From: CAYLLN01 sp033762315
Lineage (GTDB): Bacteria > Planctomycetota > Planctomycetia > Pirellulales > Pirellulaceae
Assembly: GCA_033762315.1 (NCBI GenBank)
Contig: JANRLS010000264.1
Span: 1-64,000 of the forward strand
Length of the DNA stretch: 64,000 bases
Reading direction: 5' to 3'
Positions 46,636 through 54,681 of this stretch are shown one piece after another (within the stretch, counting starts at the first letter, position 1; the number at the start of each line of letters is the position of its first letter). The translations under genes and the position numbers were made by a program. The notes below the pieces were generated by a model. It made no database searches and was not told where the DNA came from. It saw nothing but the letters and a program-made list of their open reading frames with translations.

Positions 46636-47448
46636 TCACACGCACAGGGGCGTTTGCCGCTCGAACGCGGGCCAAGGTTTGCCGATCACCGAGTAATTAG
46701 GCGACTGGGTGGGGGGGAGGTGTGCGGCGATTTCGTCCCGAAAGCGGCGGTGGCTGCCGCGGAATCTGCCGCCGTTCCAGACCTTCCGCAGCTTTTCGGT
46801 GAAGAGGCCGTTGCGCGGGCCGTCAAGCGAGAGCTGATTGTCCTGGCAACCGGAGATGAGAATGACCGTGGCCTTGATGCCGCCGCATTCGGCCGGTTTG
46901 GTGACGTATTGCAATTGGTCGTAGCGATGCTGATGGGCTCGGTAAACCCGTTCGTTGATTTTCCGGGGCATGAGCCGCGCGGGCGCGCGAACGCGAGCCT
47001 CCGCAGGGGCCATCCGCGTCACCGTGCCGCTGTGGCAACTATCGGAGAAAACGAGGATGCGCGTGCCGGTCTTGAAGCGGGCGAACTGGGCGAAGAGCTC
47101 GTCATCCACCAGCATCCGGTCGTAGAGCAGCCAGGTTTCGTCCTGGCCGTCGCGCTCGTCGGCATTGAGGTCGGGAACCTGGCCCCCGTGACCGGAGTAG
47201 GTCAGCAGAAACAGCCCCCCGGGGGCCAACTGCTCGGCGGCGGTGCCGATGGCGGCCAGCACGGCGCTGCTGGTGGCTTTTTTCGTGAGCAGGCAATGCG
47301 AGGCGGCGAACTTTTGCCGCCGGGCAATCGCGAGCATGTCTTTGGCGTCGAACTCGCAGGCGGCGAGCGCGCCGTTCCATCCTTCGTATTGATCCGGATC
47401 GACCGAGTCGAGGCCGATGTGCAGCGAGATGCTTTTCTTGGCGGGCAT
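46636..47448 (-). CDS. Metacaspase-like peptidase C14
   Basis: 270 residues, only the caspase fold. The catalytic His is in LLTYSGHGGQVPD (His87) and the catalytic Cys in ILVFSDSCHSGT (Cys138). Between them the stretch DLNADERDGQDETWLLYD has the DGxDE block typical of metacaspases and orthocaspases, which cut after Arg or Lys rather than Asp. AGGA precedes the ATG. First gene of a two-gene unit with the CHAT-hydrolase gene, whose N-terminus is rich in Arg-Arg-Gly; a protease-substrate relation is an inference from this. Confidence 0.9.
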   Translation of the reverse strand: MPAKKSISLHIGLDSVDPDQYEGWNGALAACEFDAKDMLAIARRQKFAASHCLLTKKATSSAVLAAIGTAAEQLAPGGLFLLTYSGHGGQVPDLNADERDGQDETWLLYDRMLVDDELFAQFARFKTGTRILVFSDSCHSGTVTRMAPAEARVRAPARLMPRKINERVYRAHQHRYDQLQYVTKPAECGGIKATVILISGCQDNQLSLDGPRNGLFTEKLRKVWNGGRFRGSHRRFRDEIAAHLPPTQSPNYSVIGKPWPAFERQTPLCV

Positions 47449-48294
47449 GGCAATTCCTGGGCGAAAACGTGTGGGTCACGGGATCGCGGCGCGAACCCGC
47501 GCCCGCCGCGGCCATTCCAAGGACACGGCGGCTATCCCCCCACAGGTAGGTCGAAATCGCCTCCCCAAACCGGACAAGCGGAAGGCAAATTTCCTGGCGG
47601 CCCGAAAGGAAGAGCGTCTCTTGGCGGCCCAGTTTTGGTTTCCACTCCAAGTTGTGAAAAAGAGCAAAAAATCGCTCTCAACCCGTTGTGAATGAACGAC
47701 TTGGCGATGGTTTCCACGACTAGGCCCCTCGTGGCAACCTGCGCTTCCCGGGGCGACCTCGTTCAATGCCGCGACGGTTGGTGATCCATCGCCGTAAAGC
47801 TAATAATCAAAACACTTTGCGTCGAACTGACCGGCACTTGCATGAACCCCCCTTGTGGGCCAAACTGGAGCCATTGGTTTCCATTAGGGCCAACTACGGG
47901 GGTTTCTGGAAACCAGGTGTCTCTATCCCCCAAAAGAGCTGTTGCATGGAACGGCAATTCCACGGGGAGGCTGCGGACCGGATTGGCTGGAAAAACACGC
48001 GGCCTGGCGCGGCTCCACCGCGGGCGGAGTAGGAATGTGAACAGACATGACGTTAATATCTGTAAGAAACATGCGCACGTCAAGAAACTTGCGCGCGGAT
48101 TTTCAGCGTCACCGAGACTTACGTCCCGTCGCCTCGCCGTAGAGGCTTGTACCGCAATCACTTGCGTCCGCGCGCGTCGCCGTAAGTCTCGCTCAAAATG
48201 GTTCCGCGCCGTGACTAGTCTGGTCACGATTTCGGCCGCTTGCCGCGCCGGTGCGATTCAAAATTGGCGGGCGCGCGTCGTCAAGAAACGAACA
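47449..48294. other. Gene-poor stretch upstream of the metacaspase operon
   Basis: About 0.85 kb with only the doubtful frame noted at 47763-48227. Composition is uneven, with AT-rich patches at 47650-47700 and 48035-48090. The operon promoter should lie in 47449-47760, but no clear hexamer pair is seen. Confidence 0.4.
47763..48227 (-). CDS. Possible small or frameshifted gene upstream of the metacaspase
   Basis: The C-terminal half of this frame is protein-like (WFPETPVVGPNGNQWLQFGP, then QGGFMQVPVSSTQSVL) and ends at TGA 47763-47765. The N-terminal half is Arg/Leu-rich and unconvincing. In the neighbouring frame a more natural start exists at about 48039 (MSVHIPTPPAVEPRQAACFS) that stops after 40 codons. 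One frameshift near 47940 would join them into a protein of about 90 residues. No family recognised; it may equally be a relic. Confidence 0.3.
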   Translation of the reverse strand: MTRLVTARNHFERDLRRRARTQVIAVQASTARRRDVSLGDAENPRASFLTCACFLQILTSCLFTFLLRPRWSRARPRVFPANPVRSLPVELPFHATALLGDRDTWFPETPVVGPNGNQWLQFGPQGGFMQVPVSSTQSVLIISFTAMDHQPSRH

Positions 48295-48317
48295 CAGGCG
48301 AGCGGGTTGCTCGCCTG
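48295..48317 (-). terminator. Rho-independent-type terminator of the lipoprotein gene
   Basis: Perfect 9-bp stem CAGGCGAGC/GCTCGCCTG around a 5-base loop, 53 bases after the lipoprotein stop. On the minus strand it is followed by a T-rich stretch (TGTTCGTTTCTT). Confidence 0.6.
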
Positions 48318-48369
48318 CGCGTGAGGATTTGGTTTCGCTGGCGGGACGATCAGCTTCCGCCGCGGAACA

Positions 48370-49314
48370 CTACCGCATGTAGGTGTTGCCGTAGGCGGGC
48401 TGATCGTAGGTGGCGTTTTGGACGCCGCCGGTGCTGCCGGGCCGATAACCACCGGCGGCCGGAGCCAACGCGGCGGGAACGGTGGTCGGTGGGGCGGCGG
48501 TCGCCGGATTCGCCCCCGCCATGGCGGCGGCATCGGGGCTGGTCGAATAGCTGGGCTGGGTGCTCGCCGGGGCGGCGGCATAGCCGGCGGTGGGCTGCTC
48601 GTACGAAACCGGCGCGGCGGTGGGCGCGGGGGTGTAGCTCGACGAGCTATTGTATCCCGGCGGAGCGCTATACGTCGGAGCCGGCTGGCCGTAGCCCGGC
48701 TGCGCGGCCGGCTGGGCATAGCCGCTATACGGGCTGGCCTCTTGCGTGCCATACATGCTGCGGCCGTCGGCAGCCGGAGCGCTCGCCGGGGTTCCCTGGT
48801 TCCAGGTTTGAGCGGGCTGCGCGGCGGGCTGCGAATAGCCCTGCCAAGGTTGGGCGGCGGGAGCGGCCGCCGGAGCCGCGCTCGTCATGCCGTAGGGGCC
48901 GGTCTGATAGCCGGCGGCGGTTTGCACTTGTCCCGCACCGGGCTGCCCGGTAGCGGCGGCGGGCTGTGTTTGATAGGTCGGATAGCCATAGCCCTGGCTG
49001 GTGGCCGGATATCCGGCATTGGCATTGGCGGTGTAGGTCGGCGGCGCGGCGGCGGGAACTCCCGTGCCGGCGGCGATGCTGGTCGAGGGGCTGGGAGTGG
49101 CCGTGGCCGAAGGCTTGGTCGGCACGGTGGTGCTGGGCTTGGTGCTGGCGAGGGCCGTGCCGCCGCCGCTGCCCCAGTTCTTCCAACTGCTCAGCCAGCT
49201 GGGCGACGACCAACTGCTTCCCCAGCCCGTGCTGCGGCAGCCGCCGGCCGAGGCGAGCAGGATCAGGGCCGAGAACGAGCAGAGTAGCGTCCAGCGGGAA
49301 AGCGTGACTCGCAT
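48370..49314 (-). CDS. Low-complexity Pro/Ala/Gln/Tyr-rich lipoprotein
   Basis: 314 residues. MRVTLSRWTLLCSFSALILL plus the lipobox ASAGGC make it a lipoprotein; AAGGA lies 8 bases before the ATG at 49314. The mature part starts with a Trp/Ser-rich patch (WGSSWSSPSWLSSWKNWGSG) and continues as Ala/Pro/Thr/Gln/Tyr-rich sequence with loose repeats (QPGYGQPAPTYSAPPGYN, YSGYAQPAAQPGYG). No domain is recognisable. It may be a flexible envelope spacer. The frame continues upstream to 49554 without support. Confidence 0.7.
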   Translation of the reverse strand: MRVTLSRWTLLCSFSALILLASAGGCRSTGWGSSWSSPSWLSSWKNWGSGGGTALASTKPSTTVPTKPSATATPSPSTSIAAGTGVPAAAPPTYTANANAGYPATSQGYGYPTYQTQPAAATGQPGAGQVQTAAGYQTGPYGMTSAAPAAAPAAQPWQGYSQPAAQPAQTWNQGTPASAPAADGRSMYGTQEASPYSGYAQPAAQPGYGQPAPTYSAPPGYNSSSSYTPAPTAAPVSYEQPTAGYAAAPASTQPSYSTSPDAAAMAGANPATAAPPTTVPAALAPAAGGYRPGSTGGVQNATYDQPAYGNTYMR

Positions 49315-49751
49315 GGCGAACATCCTTGTCCAGCCCCGCCATTCGGAAGGAACGGTCGGGAAAAGTCTTGGTTTAGGCGGCCAATCCGGGCCGCGATTTG
49401 TCGCGCGTCGGCGCGTTATCCTATCCCCTACATTCGGATGGATCGGGTCGCACTTTTGACACAATCCACACAATCGGCGCGAAATGTCGTGAATTCGCGG
49501 CAAATTACCGCAAGCCCAGAGCATTCGCGGCGCGGCGGGGATGGTATCCGGCACCCACCCGCAAGGTCAATTGCAGATTTCTCGCCGTAACTGGCCGTGC
49601 CACCGCTCGCGCCGCTTGCCGGGTCGCTAGCAAAGGCAATTTCGCGCCAACCGCGCGTTTGTTCGGCCGATTGCTCCCGTCCCGCCGCGCGGCTCGATAG
49701 ACCGATTAGCCGGCATCCCCGAGGATGCCCGCGCGCCGCCGGAGGCTACGC
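49315..49751. other. Divergent intergenic region, 437 bases
   Basis: No gene seen. A TTTTGACA word occurs at about 49454 but has no acceptable -10 partner. The right part is strongly GC-rich and ends with a good GGAGG site for the next gene. Confidence 0.35.
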
Positions 49752-50054
49752 ATGGACATCAACCGGAATCAGTTCTTCATGGCCGGGCTGATCGTGTTTT
49801 TGCTCGGCATCGAGTTGCGCTTGGTCGAAACCTTCGTGCTGAACGAACGGGCAACGCAGTTTTTGGCCCAGCGGATGCAGCAGATGAAGGGGAACCAGGT
49901 CGCCAGCGCCGGCGACGCCGCCACGCTGTACGCCGCTAGTGCCCCGGTTCACAAACACCCCCTCAAGCCGCCACCGTGGCTCGGCTGGGCGCTCGTTTCC
50001 GTCGGCAGCGTGCTGATCTTGCACAGCCTCGCGCTCAAGAAGCCGGGGGGTTAG
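49752..50054 (+). CDS. Small two-helix membrane protein, function unknown
   Basis: 100 residues from MDINRNQFFMAGLIVFLLGI; GGAGG lies 7 bases before the ATG. One helix spans residues about 9-26 and a second about 77-95 (WLGWALVSVGSVLILHSLAL), with a polar loop rich in Gln and Ala between. Both termini should face the same side. The stop codon overlaps the stop of the convergent TPR gene by three bases. No family recognised. Confidence 0.75.
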   Translation: MDINRNQFFMAGLIVFLLGIELRLVETFVLNERATQFLAQRMQQMKGNQVASAGDAATLYAASAPVHKHPLKPPPWLGWALVSVGSVLILHSLALKKPGG

Positions 50055-51718
50055 GTCTCCAAGTCGTTGGGCTTCGCATCGAGCGGCTTGGTGTTTTCCT
50101 CGATTTCTTGCTTCTCGCGCCAAGCCTTTTTCTCTTTGTAACTTTCGAGTTCCTTTTTGAGCTGGTCGCTCACGTCGTCCTCCTTCGCGCCAAGTTCGAC
50201 CGCCTTGCCCGACCACTTGATGGCCGTTTCCCAGTCCCCCTTTTCGGCATAGCCGGCGGCGAGCGTGCTGAGGATATGCGGCCGCTCGTATTTGGTCAGT
50301 TCGCAAGCCTTGAGGCCGTATTCAATCGACTTCGTGGCATCGCGGACCTTGTCGTCGGGGGAAGTGGCGAGCACCCAAGCGAGATTATTCAGCACGCCGG
50401 TGTCTTCCGGATCGAGCTTGATCGCTTCCAGATAGTCCGTCACTGCCTCGGCGTGCTTGCCGACGCTCAGCAGCGCATCGCCGCGGGCCCGCAGGGCATC
50501 CGCCTTGACCGCCTTTTTGTCGGGATCAACCTCGTCGGTCAGCCCGTCGATGAGGTCAGTCAGGGCTTCGATCGCCTTGCGCGGACGCTTATCACCCACC
50601 AGATACGTCGCCAATTGCAGGCGATACTCGGCATTGGTCGGGTCCGATTGCAGCAACAGCCGCATGTCGGCAATCGCCTCGCCGAATTTCTCTTTCTGGG
50701 CGGCCAACATGCTGCGAATGAGGATCGCCTGGGGCAGATCGGGACGCAGCGACAGTGCCTTTTCGATATCCGCCTTGGCTTCCTTGTCTTTGCCATCGGC
50801 CGCGAACAAGCGGCTTCGCATCATCAAGGCCGAGACATCGTCGGCATCGATATTGAGGGCGTCGTTAAGGTCCTTCATCGCGGCTTTCAGGTCGTCCTTC
50901 ATAATTTGCACGCGGGCCCGCAGATTGTAGCCCAGCGTCGATTTGGGGGCGACTTCAATCACTTTGTTGCAATACTTGAGGGCGTCATCGTACTTCTTGA
51001 TGTCCATCAGCGCTTCGGCCAACATGCCGATGGCAATCGGATTGGCGGCCCCGCGCTCGACCAGCTTTTCGAGATCGGCCACCGCCTTCTCGCTTTCCCC
51101 CTTGGCCAAATAAAGCAAGGCCCGCCCCTGCCAGGCCTCGATGTTGTCGGGATCGGCCTTCGCGGCAGCGTCGAAATCGGCCAGCTTTTTCTCTTCGTCG
51201 TCGGTCAGGGCGGCCCGCAGGATGTATGCCTTGGAAAGCTGCTTGGGATCGTCCTTGGTTTTCAGCAGGCGAATGGCTTCATCGAGCGCGTCCGCAGCGG
51301 CGTTATCGTCACCTCCCGGCAAGGCTTGCAGCTTGGCTTCGAGCAGAAAAACATCGGGAAGGCTCGGATCGTGCGTCTTCGCCTTACTCAGGTCTTTGAG
51401 GGCGAACTGACGAATCAGAGGCCACTTGGGGGAGGGGGGAGTTTGCTCGAAAATCGCTTCCGAGAGGCGATTGGCGTGCTGAAACAGCGTCGCGCCCAGC
51501 ACCTGCTTGGCGAAATCGGTCTGCCCCTTGTCGAGCCCCTTTTTGAGGGCCGACTCGGCCAGTTCGATCACCTTTTCCAGGTCGGCGAGCGTTTCAGCCG
51601 ACAGCTGCAGTTCGGTCGCTTTGTCGAGATCGGCTTGCCCCTCGTTCGCCCCCCAGCAAAGGTTCGTGGCCAACAGCAAGGCACAGAAAATCGACACGCC
51701 GGCGACAACGCGAAACAT
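50051..51718 (-). CDS. Secreted TPR-repeat protein
   Basis: 555 residues starting MFRVVAGVSIFCALLLATNL (signal peptide, cleavage near CWGANE). From about residue 100 to 520 it is a chain of TPR units such as AEALMDIKKYDDALKYCNKV, LNDALNIDADDVSALMMRSR, GDALLSVGKHAEAVTDYLEA and LAAGYAEKGDWETAIKWSGK. It is probably a periplasmic scaffold. The frame is open upstream to 51925 but crosses the divergent folC start. The stop overlaps that of the small membrane-protein gene. Confidence 0.88.
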   Translation of the reverse strand: MFRVVAGVSIFCALLLATNLCWGANEGQADLDKATELQLSAETLADLEKVIELAESALKKGLDKGQTDFAKQVLGATLFQHANRLSEAIFEQTPPSPKWPLIRQFALKDLSKAKTHDPSLPDVFLLEAKLQALPGGDDNAAADALDEAIRLLKTKDDPKQLSKAYILRAALTDDEEKKLADFDAAAKADPDNIEAWQGRALLYLAKGESEKAVADLEKLVERGAANPIAIGMLAEALMDIKKYDDALKYCNKVIEVAPKSTLGYNLRARVQIMKDDLKAAMKDLNDALNIDADDVSALMMRSRLFAADGKDKEAKADIEKALSLRPDLPQAILIRSMLAAQKEKFGEAIADMRLLLQSDPTNAEYRLQLATYLVGDKRPRKAIEALTDLIDGLTDEVDPDKKAVKADALRARGDALLSVGKHAEAVTDYLEAIKLDPEDTGVLNNLAWVLATSPDDKVRDATKSIEYGLKACELTKYERPHILSTLAAGYAEKGDWETAIKWSGKAVELGAKEDDVSDQLKKELESYKEKKAWREKQEIEENTKPLDAKPNDLET

Positions 51719-51904
51719 GGCAACAACTCCCGAATCGAAGGGGGGACCGCCGAGGCGGCCAACTTCGGCATTATTGCGCGCCGGCACGGTTTGTGCCATG
51801 CGAGAATGCCCGCCGACATCGTTGCCAGGCCCCTGCCGCGATCGACTCCGCCGAGACAATCCCCGCGCCAGCCGATAAATTAGTCGCATCCTCGCGAGCT
51901 CGCC

Positions 51905-53293
51905 ATGCGTCCGCCGCCGGTTCACGATTACCCATCCGCCCTCGAGTTTCTGCTCGGAAGGGTCAATTATGAACGGATGTTGGCCATCCCCTATCAGGCG
52001 GGCGAATTCAAGCTTGACCGGATGCGGCGGCTGCTTTCGCTACTCGGGGATCCGCACCTCGCGCTGGCGGCAATTCACATCGCGGGAACGAAGGGCAAGG
52101 GTTCGACCGCGGCGATGCTGGCCGAAATTCTCGTCGCCAGCGGCCGCCAGGTGGGCCTTTATACGTCCCCTCATTTAGACTCGATCGAAGAGCGAATTGC
52201 CCTGGGAGGAAGCCCCTGCCCGCGTGCGGACTTTGTTCGCCTCGCGGCCGAACTGGCCGAGGCGGTGGCCAGGCTGCCGGCCGACGCGAGCGATCCTTTG
52301 GCCCAGGAGCCGACGTTCTTCGAAATCACCACGGCGATGGCCCTCTTGTACTACGCCCAAGTGCGGGTCGATGCCGCCGTACTCGAAGTGGGGCTCGGTG
52401 GCCGGCTCGATTCGACCAATGTCTGCCGGCCGCTCGTGTGCATCATCACCAGCATCAGCTTTGACCACACCAAGCAACTGGGGAACACGCTGGCCGCCAT
52501 CGCCGGCGAGAAGGCAGGCATCATCAAGCCCGGCGTGCCGGTCGTTTCGGGGGTGGTGCTGGACGAGCCACGCGATGTGATCCGCGCGGTTGCCCAGCGG
52601 CAATCGGCACCGCTCATCGAGCGCGGGATCGATTTCGACTTTGCCTATGACGGCCGCATGAGCTATCGGCAACCGGCAGGTGAGCCGATCGTCGGGCTTG
52701 AACATCTGGAACTAGGCATGGTGGGCCAGCATCAGGCCGCGAATGCCGCCACGGCGATTGCCGCCGCTCGGCAGCTTAACGAACAAGGGTGGGGGATCGA
52801 AGTGTCGGCTATTCGCCAAGGGATTGCGGGCGCGCGCTGCCCCGCGCGGGCCGAAGTGGTCGCCCAGCGGCCGACGGTGCTGCTCGACGTGGCGCACAAT
52901 GTCGCCTCGGTCGCGGCCTTGGTCGAGCTGCTGCGGGAGCAATTTCCCTCGCGGCGGCGCGTGCTTGTTTTCGCCAGCAGCCGCGATAAAGACACCGCCG
53001 GGATGCTGCGGCTGTTGTGGCCGGAGTTCGATGCGGTCGTGCTGACCCGATATGTCAATAATCCGCGGGCGGTGGAACTGGACGACCTGCAAGCTTTAGC
53101 GACCGCGACGAGCGCGACGGCAACCTCCGCGCCGGCGACGATTCAACTGGCCGCCAATCCCACCACGGCGTGGCAAGAGGCCCGCCAATTGGCCGGGCCG
53201 AACGATCTTGTCTGCATCACGGGGTCGTTCTTTTTGGCCGCCGAGTTGCGGCCGCTGGTGGGGCAAGGCACACTGGAGACCGGCCGGCCCTAG
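51905..53293 (+). CDS. folC: Folylpolyglutamate/dihydrofolate synthase
   Basis: 462 residues of the Mur-ligase fold. IHIAGTKGKGSTAAM is the ATP P-loop, YTSPHLDSIEERI the folate loop, EVGLGGRLDSTNV a conserved metal/substrate stretch, ISFDHTKQLGNTLAAIAGEKAGIIKPG the central signature and LLDVAHNVASV a C-terminal motif (DxAHN). It adds glutamate to folates and may make dihydrofolate from dihydropteroate. The last 40 residues contain an Ala/Thr-rich insertion (TATSATATSAPATI). Confidence 0.93.
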   Translation: MRPPPVHDYPSALEFLLGRVNYERMLAIPYQAGEFKLDRMRRLLSLLGDPHLALAAIHIAGTKGKGSTAAMLAEILVASGRQVGLYTSPHLDSIEERIALGGSPCPRADFVRLAAELAEAVARLPADASDPLAQEPTFFEITTAMALLYYAQVRVDAAVLEVGLGGRLDSTNVCRPLVCIITSISFDHTKQLGNTLAAIAGEKAGIIKPGVPVVSGVVLDEPRDVIRAVAQRQSAPLIERGIDFDFAYDGRMSYRQPAGEPIVGLEHLELGMVGQHQAANAATAIAAARQLNEQGWGIEVSAIRQGIAGARCPARAEVVAQRPTVLLDVAHNVASVAALVELLREQFPSRRRVLVFASSRDKDTAGMLRLLWPEFDAVVLTRYVNNPRAVELDDLQALATATSATATSAPATIQLAANPTTAWQEARQLAGPNDLVCITGSFFLAAELRPLVGQGTLETGRP

Positions 53294-53346
53294 GGCCCGG
53301 CTATTCCGGCGCGGTGCCTCCAGCTTTCTCTCACCAGAACCGTCGC

Positions 53347-53811
53347 ATGACTCGCCGCAACTACCTCTTCGCAGCATTCGCAATCCTGCTCGCATCCACG
53401 GTCAACGGACAAGAGCCTTCCGCCGAGATCAGCCAGGAGATCGAGTTTCTGAAGTCGCGGGCCGATGGGTTCTTTCGCTCGCTGTCCGACAAGACGCTCG
53501 GCCCTGAGCGGGCCATTCGCGAGCTCATCGCCAGCGGACCGCTGAAGGATCGCACTGACGACATCAACAAGCTGATCGACCAGGCGCTCACGCTCGATCA
53601 GCGGTTTGGGGTCTATACCGGGCACGAATTGGCCTCCGCCCGAGCCGTGGGGAGCGACGTGGTCTTTCTGCGCTATCTGTACAAGGGAGACCGGTTCCCC
53701 ATTATCTGGTATTTCACGTTCTACCGGGCCGCGCCGATTGCCGGAGTGAAGCGAGATTGGTCGCTAATTGCCTTGCGTTTCGACGCCAAGGTCGAAACGC
53801 TCGACCGGTAG
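53347..53811 (+). CDS. Small secreted protein, function unknown
   Basis: 154 residues from MTRRNYLFAAFAILLASTVN (signal peptide). The mature part (EIEFLKSRADGFFRSLSDKT, GVYTGHELASARAVGSDVVF, YLYKGDRFPIIWYFTFYR) is a single small alpha/beta domain of the kind that ends with a Trp-Tyr-Phe beta strand, similar to DUF3887-like or NTF2-like folds. I cannot name a family. It lies between folC and the convergent mutM. Confidence 0.72.
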   Translation: MTRRNYLFAAFAILLASTVNGQEPSAEISQEIEFLKSRADGFFRSLSDKTLGPERAIRELIASGPLKDRTDDINKLIDQALTLDQRFGVYTGHELASARAVGSDVVFLRYLYKGDRFPIIWYFTFYRAAPIAGVKRDWSLIALRFDAKVETLDR

Positions 53812-53814
53812 CCG

Positions 53815-54663
53815 CTAGCGCCGCCGGCGAGCGGCCTGGCAGCGCGGACAGAAAAACGTCGCCCGCTGCGCTTGCACGATGCGGACGATTTCGGCCTCCC
53901 CGCATTGGCGGCACATTTCGCCGGCCCGGTCATACACGCGGTGCTGGTTCTGATACCCCCCCGCCTTGTTCAGGGCGTTGCGATAGGTGCCGTCGGACAA
54001 GGTCGAGCCTTCGTGCAAAATCGCTTCGTGCAGCACAGCGAGCATCTGCTCGTGAATCAGCTCCCACTGCGCCGCGGTCAGGCGGTCGCAGCGGCGGGCA
54101 GGGTGAATCTTCGCCAAGTGCAGAATTTCCGAGGCATACAAATTGCCGATGCCCGCCACCGCCCGCTGGTCGAGCAGCGCCACTTTGATGGCCCGCCGGC
54201 TGGCGGAAAGTCGGGCCCGCAGTTCATTGGCAGCAAGGGCGAGGGCGTCGGGACCAAGCCGGCCGCTGCCGAGTAAGTCGGCCAGCTGGGCTTCGGTCAG
54301 CAGCCGAATCGAACCGAGGCCGCGGCGATCCCAATACCACACCTGTTCGATTGGCCCCCCCGCCAGACCAAGCCGAAACCGCAAATGCTCGGCCGACGGC
54401 GGATCGGCCACCAGCACGAGGCCCGTCATCCGCGGCTCGAAAATCAACCGGTCACCACTATCGAGCCGCAGCACTACCCGCTTGCCGAGCCGGCCGACTT
54501 CCAGCACCGTGCGGCCGGTCAGTCGCCTCGCCAGCGCCGCCGGCCCCGGTGAAATTTCAATCGGCCGACGACGACAGGGAAGCCGAACCGCCGCGACGAT
54601 CCGACTGCCGGCAATTGCCGCGATTCCGCGGCGCATCGTTTCGACTTCGGGGAGTTCGGGCAT
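53815..54663 (-). CDS. mutM: Formamidopyrimidine-DNA glycosylase
   Basis: 282 residues. The mature N-terminus PELPEVETMRRG provides the catalytic Pro and Glu; GKRVVLRLDSG carries the conserved Lys; AVAGIGNLYASEILHLAKIHP is the helix-two-turn-helix. The C-terminal zinc finger has CRQCG and CPRCQ. It removes oxidised purines such as 8-oxoG by beta,delta-elimination. All catalytic and zinc residues are visible. It sits 18 bases downstream of cphA on the same strand, probably by read-through only. Confidence 0.93.
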   Translation of the reverse strand: MPELPEVETMRRGIAAIAGSRIVAAVRLPCRRRPIEISPGPAALARRLTGRTVLEVGRLGKRVVLRLDSGDRLIFEPRMTGLVLVADPPSAEHLRFRLGLAGGPIEQVWYWDRRGLGSIRLLTEAQLADLLGSGRLGPDALALAANELRARLSASRRAIKVALLDQRAVAGIGNLYASEILHLAKIHPARRCDRLTAAQWELIHEQMLAVLHEAILHEGSTLSDGTYRNALNKAGGYQNQHRVYDRAGEMCRQCGEAEIVRIVQAQRATFFCPRCQAARRRR

Positions 54664-54681
54664 CGGTCGATCCGTCGCAAG

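Noticed and set aside
45526..47691. Plus-strand open frame of 721 codons opposite the CHAT and metacaspase genes
   Set aside because: It is the complement of two genes with clear catalytic motifs; its product is Arg/Gly/Ala-rich without any motif. High GC makes such antisense frames common.
42943..48370. Bacterial gasdermin or CRISPR type III-E partner for the CHAT protein
   Set aside because: I looked for a small pore-forming protein gene or repeat array on both sides; none is present, so the resemblance to those systems is limited to the protease domain.
49976..51883. Plus-strand open frame of 635 codons opposite the TPR gene
   Set aside because: Antisense shadow of a regular TPR repeat gene; the apparent repeats mirror the TPRs.
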